NCBI GenBank assembly: GCA_010015655.1
Contig: ML976662.1
Location: forward strand, 928,818 to 992,817
Direction: 5' to 3'
Source of the DNA: Bimuria novae-zelandiae CBS 107.79
Taxonomy: Eukaryota; Ascomycota; Dothideomycetes; Pleosporales; Didymosphaeriaceae
DNA: 64,000 bases
The notes beneath the pieces are model-generated. The model was not told the origin of the DNA and searched no databases. It saw only the letters and a program-made list of their open reading frames with translations. Each line of letters opens with the position of its first letter. The first letter of the stretch is position 1. The position numbers and the translations under genes are program-made. This document shows positions 59,763 to 64,000 of the stretch, one piece after another.

Positions 59763-60216
59763 TGTCACGAGAGGCTACGAGCAGTGATGTTAGGCTTCTA
59801 AAATAGTTTAGTTAATATACTACGTACAGAACTTAGGTGGATATAGGACGTTGCGTAAGGAAACAGAAGTAAAGCTTGTACTTAAGTATATATACTAGAG
59901 CTCTAGCTTATGCGCCAGCGCAGGGTCCAGGTTATATAAAAAAGGTAGTAGCTAATTATTAATAAAGCGGGCTATAGTTACTGTAAAGAACGTCTAGGTT
60001 TAGTAGGTGTATATAGGGCTTCTAAGGATAACATCCTTAAAAGCTCTAAAAGTTATCTAAGTTTAGTAGATATTATAGAAACTATAATAGTTACTATAAT
60101 AGTATTCCTCCTTTAGGAATAAGCTCCTGCGATGTGTTTAGGTTATAAGTTTAAATATTTTTAGGTATGATTAGTAAAAATAAGTAATAGTCGTAATTTT
60201 TTTGGTTTAATAATAG
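59763..60216. repeat. LTR-like relic
   Basis: It starts TGTCACGAGAGGCTACGAG, very like the start of the LTR at 60217. The rest is RIP-mutated and contains AGGATAACATCCTTAAAAGC, which resembles sequence of the neighbouring Gypsy element near 61888. It is probably a fragment of a related element. Confidence 0.45.
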
Positions 60217-60463
60217 TGTCACGAGAGCAACGAGTATAGGTGTCTTAACTAAGGTAAGCTAGATCGATAATACTACGTTCGATATCTACGTATAGGTACA
60301 AGACGTTAAATAAGGAGAAAAGGTCTTCTCTCCTTATCTAGCGTGGATCTATCTCTCTCGCTTAGTCTAGGTGCTAATACCTAGATGGCTAGCATCGTGT
60401 CTAACCAATTAGAAGTAAGCTTTAGGCCTAGGTCATTAGACCTTTAGGGTCTAGGCCATCACA
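60217..60463 (-). repeat. LTR of Gypsy element C
   Basis: About 247 bp from TGTCACGAGAGC to CTAGGCCATCACA, with TG...CA termini. Because the element is on the minus strand this is its 3' LTR. The adjacent sequence, read on the minus strand, is purine-rich (TTTAGGAGTCGAAGG) as expected for a polypurine tract. Confidence 0.65.
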
Positions 60464-63400
60464 CCTTCGACTCCTAAAGTATAAGTTTGGAGGCAGAAGC
60501 CTATATGTTAACGTACTATTGTTAATAGCACGTCTAAGCTATCAAATTGCCTAGGAGGTTACCGTGATAAGTAGGCTCTTAGGATAGCTCTTTATAACTA
60601 GTCTATTTTATAAGGTACTTATGCTACTTCTTTTTTTAAATTATGGTAAAGGTTTTTAAGACTTTTAACAAACTATTTAGGCTCCTTATTAATATAAACT
60701 AGTTTACGGATAAGGCTAATTAGCTAGGCAAGTATTTAGATTTAGTAGCTATAGGTTAAAGTAAGGATATATAGAAGATAGGGTGTATTTTTATAGTCTT
60801 AGGTAGTTTAAGTTAGTGTGCATGCGATAAGATTATCTTAGTAATATAATATGGCTTAATACTCTTCTAGTTTAGCTTCTTAAATACTTATTACGTTTAG
60901 ATATTACAGGCATTAAGCTAAATTTTATTACTTATTATATAAGTAGGTGCGGGCGTGCGTTTATAGTTAGCGTATTTTTATTATAGGGCCTAGGCCTAGA
61001 TTATTTCTTCGCGGATAAACTTAGTTATATTATATATTTTATTAATTATTTAGTTTGCCTTTTAAGCTTATAAAGCCTAGTAAGGAGGTCATCTCGTGTC
61101 GAAGGGTAGTTTATAACCTATTTAAAGGTTCTAGCTGTAGTAGGCTATTATTAGGAATATACTAGTAGTTCAGAAATAGTAGTATTTGCTTTAAACTAAG
61201 TAGTAGGTAGCTATTTTACTTAATTGTTTTATTAGTAGTTCATAAACGTGCGTAAGACTTATTCTATTATAGCGTTTATAATTTTAGTTTATTGTCTTAA
61301 AATAAAATACTATTAAGAAGCGCGAGTTAACATTTAACTAATTATATAGTTTATTATAGAAGGCGGAGACAAATTATCTTTCTTAGTTAGAGATAATAGT
61401 GTTAGAAAGGCCGTGGTTATACTAAATATAGCGGATAAATATCTATACGACATTTTTTTAGGTATAGGTAATAGTTTTAGTAGGCTATAGTACTTCTCTC
61501 GAGAAGCCTTTAAATAGCGATAGGTGTAGTAATAGGAGACGTATTATTAGATTGTCTTGAATATACTAGACTAGTAGGACTCTCTCTAGATAACTTTAAG
61601 AGTTTTGTTATGGCCTACGTAATTACTAGATAGAGAGTTGTGTACTACGCAGAGGATCTTAATTTTAAGCTTATTATTATTAGGTATAATAAGTTAATTA
61701 TAGTACTGTAGGCGTCCTTCTCTCGCTTTATAATTACTAAGATTTTTTTTTAAAATAATAGGCTTTTATTCTTAGGAGTTCAAAAAAATTTGTATAAATA
61801 TATTATTTTCGCACTTTTATTTAATTATTTATTAGATTAATTAGTTGGTCTTAAGTAGCTAAATTTGTGCAGATATAAAGATTTTAAGGATAACGTCCTT
61901 AAAGGCTTTACAAGCTTTAGGTTATATAGAGCTTATATATTTAAATAGTTTTAATTAAAGTAAGGTCTACTTTTAGGCTTATTCAGCTTTATTTTAAGTA
62001 AGTTAATCTTAAGTGCGCTAAGTGAGGGTATTTGGTTTATTATTATATTTACGAAGATAGTATATAATAGTAAAATTAAATTATAATAAATATTTCGACT
62101 AACGTGCTTATTAGTGGCTTAGTTACTTTATAGTTACGAAATATTATAGGTTTTTATAGTTACTTAGCACGTCTATTAAGAATACGGCGCCTTTAAATTC
62201 TAGTCTCTATTATTTAAAACACTAGACAATAGTACGTAGTTTCTGATTATAGATCTCGTAGTTATTCTTTGCTAGGTTTATCCTTTTCGAATACTAAGTA
62301 ATAGGCCTGAGAACTCTGTTGGTATTATATTATAATAGTATTCTAGTAGTGACATAATTAAAGGTATTAGTTTTAATAACGATTTTTATATTTAGGTTAA
62401 AGTATTAGAGTATTAGGGCGATAGTAAAGGTTTGCTTTAGGTCGTTAAAGGCCTTCTAATAAAGGTTATTAAAGGTGAACTTTGTGTCTTTCTTTATTAA
62501 GTTTATAAGCGGTGTAACAAGGTAAGAGAAGTTATTAATAAATTTTTTATAAAAGTTCGCGAAACTTAAGAAGGCATATATATCCTTTACGTTACTTAGG
62601 TATTCCTAGTCTAGTATAGCTTAAACCTTATTAGGGTCTATTTGCATACTATTAGTGCTAACTACTTAGCTAAGGTAAGTAACTTTAGCTTAGTAGAATT
62701 TATACTTATTAATATTAAGTTACAGGCTAGCTTTCTTTAGGGTAGTTAAGTTAAATTAGACGTGTTTTTAGTATTCTCTTAGGTTTTCGCTATAGATTAG
62801 AATGTTGTTAAGGTATGCAGTATAGAAGATATCTAGGTATAGGCGTAGTACGTTATTCACGAAGTGCTAAAATGTACTTAAAGCGTTAGCTAGCCTAAAT
62901 AGCATTACTAAGTACTTAAACAGACTATATTAGGTGCGAAAGGCTATTAGCTATTCGTTGCCTTTTGTGATTTAGAGGTAATTAAAAGCAGCAATAATAT
63001 TAAGCTTTATATATAGTATTTAGCCTTGCCTAGTTTGTTTAGAGTCTCTTAAATAAGTAAAATTACATACTAGTTCTTGATAGTTATAGCGTTTAGGGCA
63101 CGATAGTTAACGCAGAAATAAAAACTACCTTTAGGCTTCTTTATAAAGATTAATAAAGATATGATAAGGAAAGAGCTAGCCTAGATAAAATTCTTTAATA
63201 AGTTTTTAGTAAGGTACTTACGCAGCACCTTAAGTTTATTTTAAAACATACTATAAAGTAGGCTAAACCTGTGCTATTAACCTTTTTTAAGCCTAATTTT
63301 ATAATTGTAAGGTCTTCTATTAGGCAACTAATAAGACTTTTCTTAAAAGAAGACGTTAAGCAGGTTATAGTACTTTATAAGTACTTTTATAGCTAGGTTA

Positions 63401-64000
63401 GTATATACCTTAGTTTCGAGGGACTTATTAATATTAGTAATAAATATAATAAAGATCTTGTAACCTCGTTTCTTTGCAAGGCGTACTATTAGGAGAGCTT
63501 TAATATAGTAGATATTTAAGTCTAGTACGGGTTTTAGGTCGGGCTCTAGGTTAGATTTTAAGTTAGGATTAGTTAGGTGTTTAGAGGATAATATTCTTTA
63601 AGTGTCTATATAGTTAGGTTTCTTTAACTAGCTCTTTATCTTAGCCAATAGGTAGCTATATTAAAAATATATAATATACCTTAATTTTTTTTGGGCTTTA
63701 AGTTATATTAGGTTTTAAAGAGGGTGGAGGATTATATCTTTTAGTTATTAATAATTTAGATAGTAAGTTTTGGCAAATTATGTATTATTCCTTACGTTAG
63801 CTAGTATTAAACTATAAGTATTTATAACTATAGTTACTACTAACGCGGTGCTTATATATTTAGGATTAGTTAAGTATAATATTATAGTTACTAATATTAG
63901 TTACTATTAGCTAGATTATTTCCTTGTAGTTATAATATTATAGAGTAAGTTTCGTGGCGTAGACAATGTAGTCGCCCTTTAGGTAAGTGCTATTAAATCC
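60464..64000 (-). mobile_element. Gypsy element C, minus strand, cut by the window edge
   Basis: Read on the minus strand the region shows a Ty3/Gypsy reverse transcriptase: the stretch near 62780-62920 gives VMLFRLANALSTF, HFVNNVLRLYLDIF and AYLNNILIYSENLREY, where YLNN replaces the catalytic YxDD. RNase H and integrase should lie toward 60464, and gag and the 5' LTR beyond 64000. All frames have many TAG/TAA stops and TpA excess. It differs from elements A and B in reverse transcriptase sequence and LTR. Confidence 0.8.

Overview
The window looks like a piece of a filamentous ascomycete (Pezizomycotina) chromosome. The genes are split by short introns, mostly 45-60 nt, with GT donors, CTAAC/CTGAC-type branch sites and AG acceptors. 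The repeats carry the mark of repeat-induced point mutation (RIP): CpA/TpG is converted to TpA, so old reading frames are full of TAG and TAA. A Dothideomycete would fit the mix of sec31, a fungal-type GNAT, pogo transposons and RIP-mutated AT-rich blocks, but that is inference. I saw no rRNA, tRNA or CRISPR array.

Gene-rich part (about 3.5-23 kb). From left to right: a TauD-like Fe(II)/2-oxoglutarate dioxygenase (+); a Zn2Cys6 transcription factor (-) divergent from a GNAT acetyltransferase (+); a small basic, nuclear-looking protein (-); the COPII coat subunit Sec31 (-) divergent from an RRM protein resembling the RRM of human PPIE (+); an NDUFA4/MLRQ-like inner-membrane protein (-) divergent from cytochrome c oxidase subunit VIb, cox12 (+); and a RasGEF with an N-terminal Ras-like P-loop domain (-). 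Exon coordinates were worked out by hand from splice signals and frame, and the exon sums are multiples of three. The first 2.4 kb contains nothing I recognise. A possible unrecognised gene lies at 2.45-3.25 kb.

Transposon part (about 23-64 kb). T1 (23,120-25,228) is a pogo/Fot1-type transposon with perfect 48-bp terminal inverted repeats, 259 bp upstream of the RasGEF start. From 25.85 to 49.98 kb three pogo-type elements (T2, T3, T4) stand end to end, separated by single TA dinucleotides. T3 has been opened by a hAT element, the hAT by chromovirus-like Gypsy element A, A by its relative B, and B by a 386-bp solo LTR. All four insertions have readable target-site duplications. Another pogo element (T5) sits in the hAT tail. 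A short un-RIPed island (50.0-51.7 kb) holds a broken aminoglycoside-phosphotransferase-like gene. Beyond it are a TIR element (X) split by pogo element T6, LTR relics, a (TAA)n tract, telomere-like repeats, a second X copy entered by T7, and a minus-strand Gypsy element running off the right edge.

The most unusual pattern is shared by the seven pogo-type elements. They have near-identical ACGTG-type ends and TA duplications, but just inside the ends each carries two or three tandem units of 17-18 bp that are identical or nearly so within a family and different between families.
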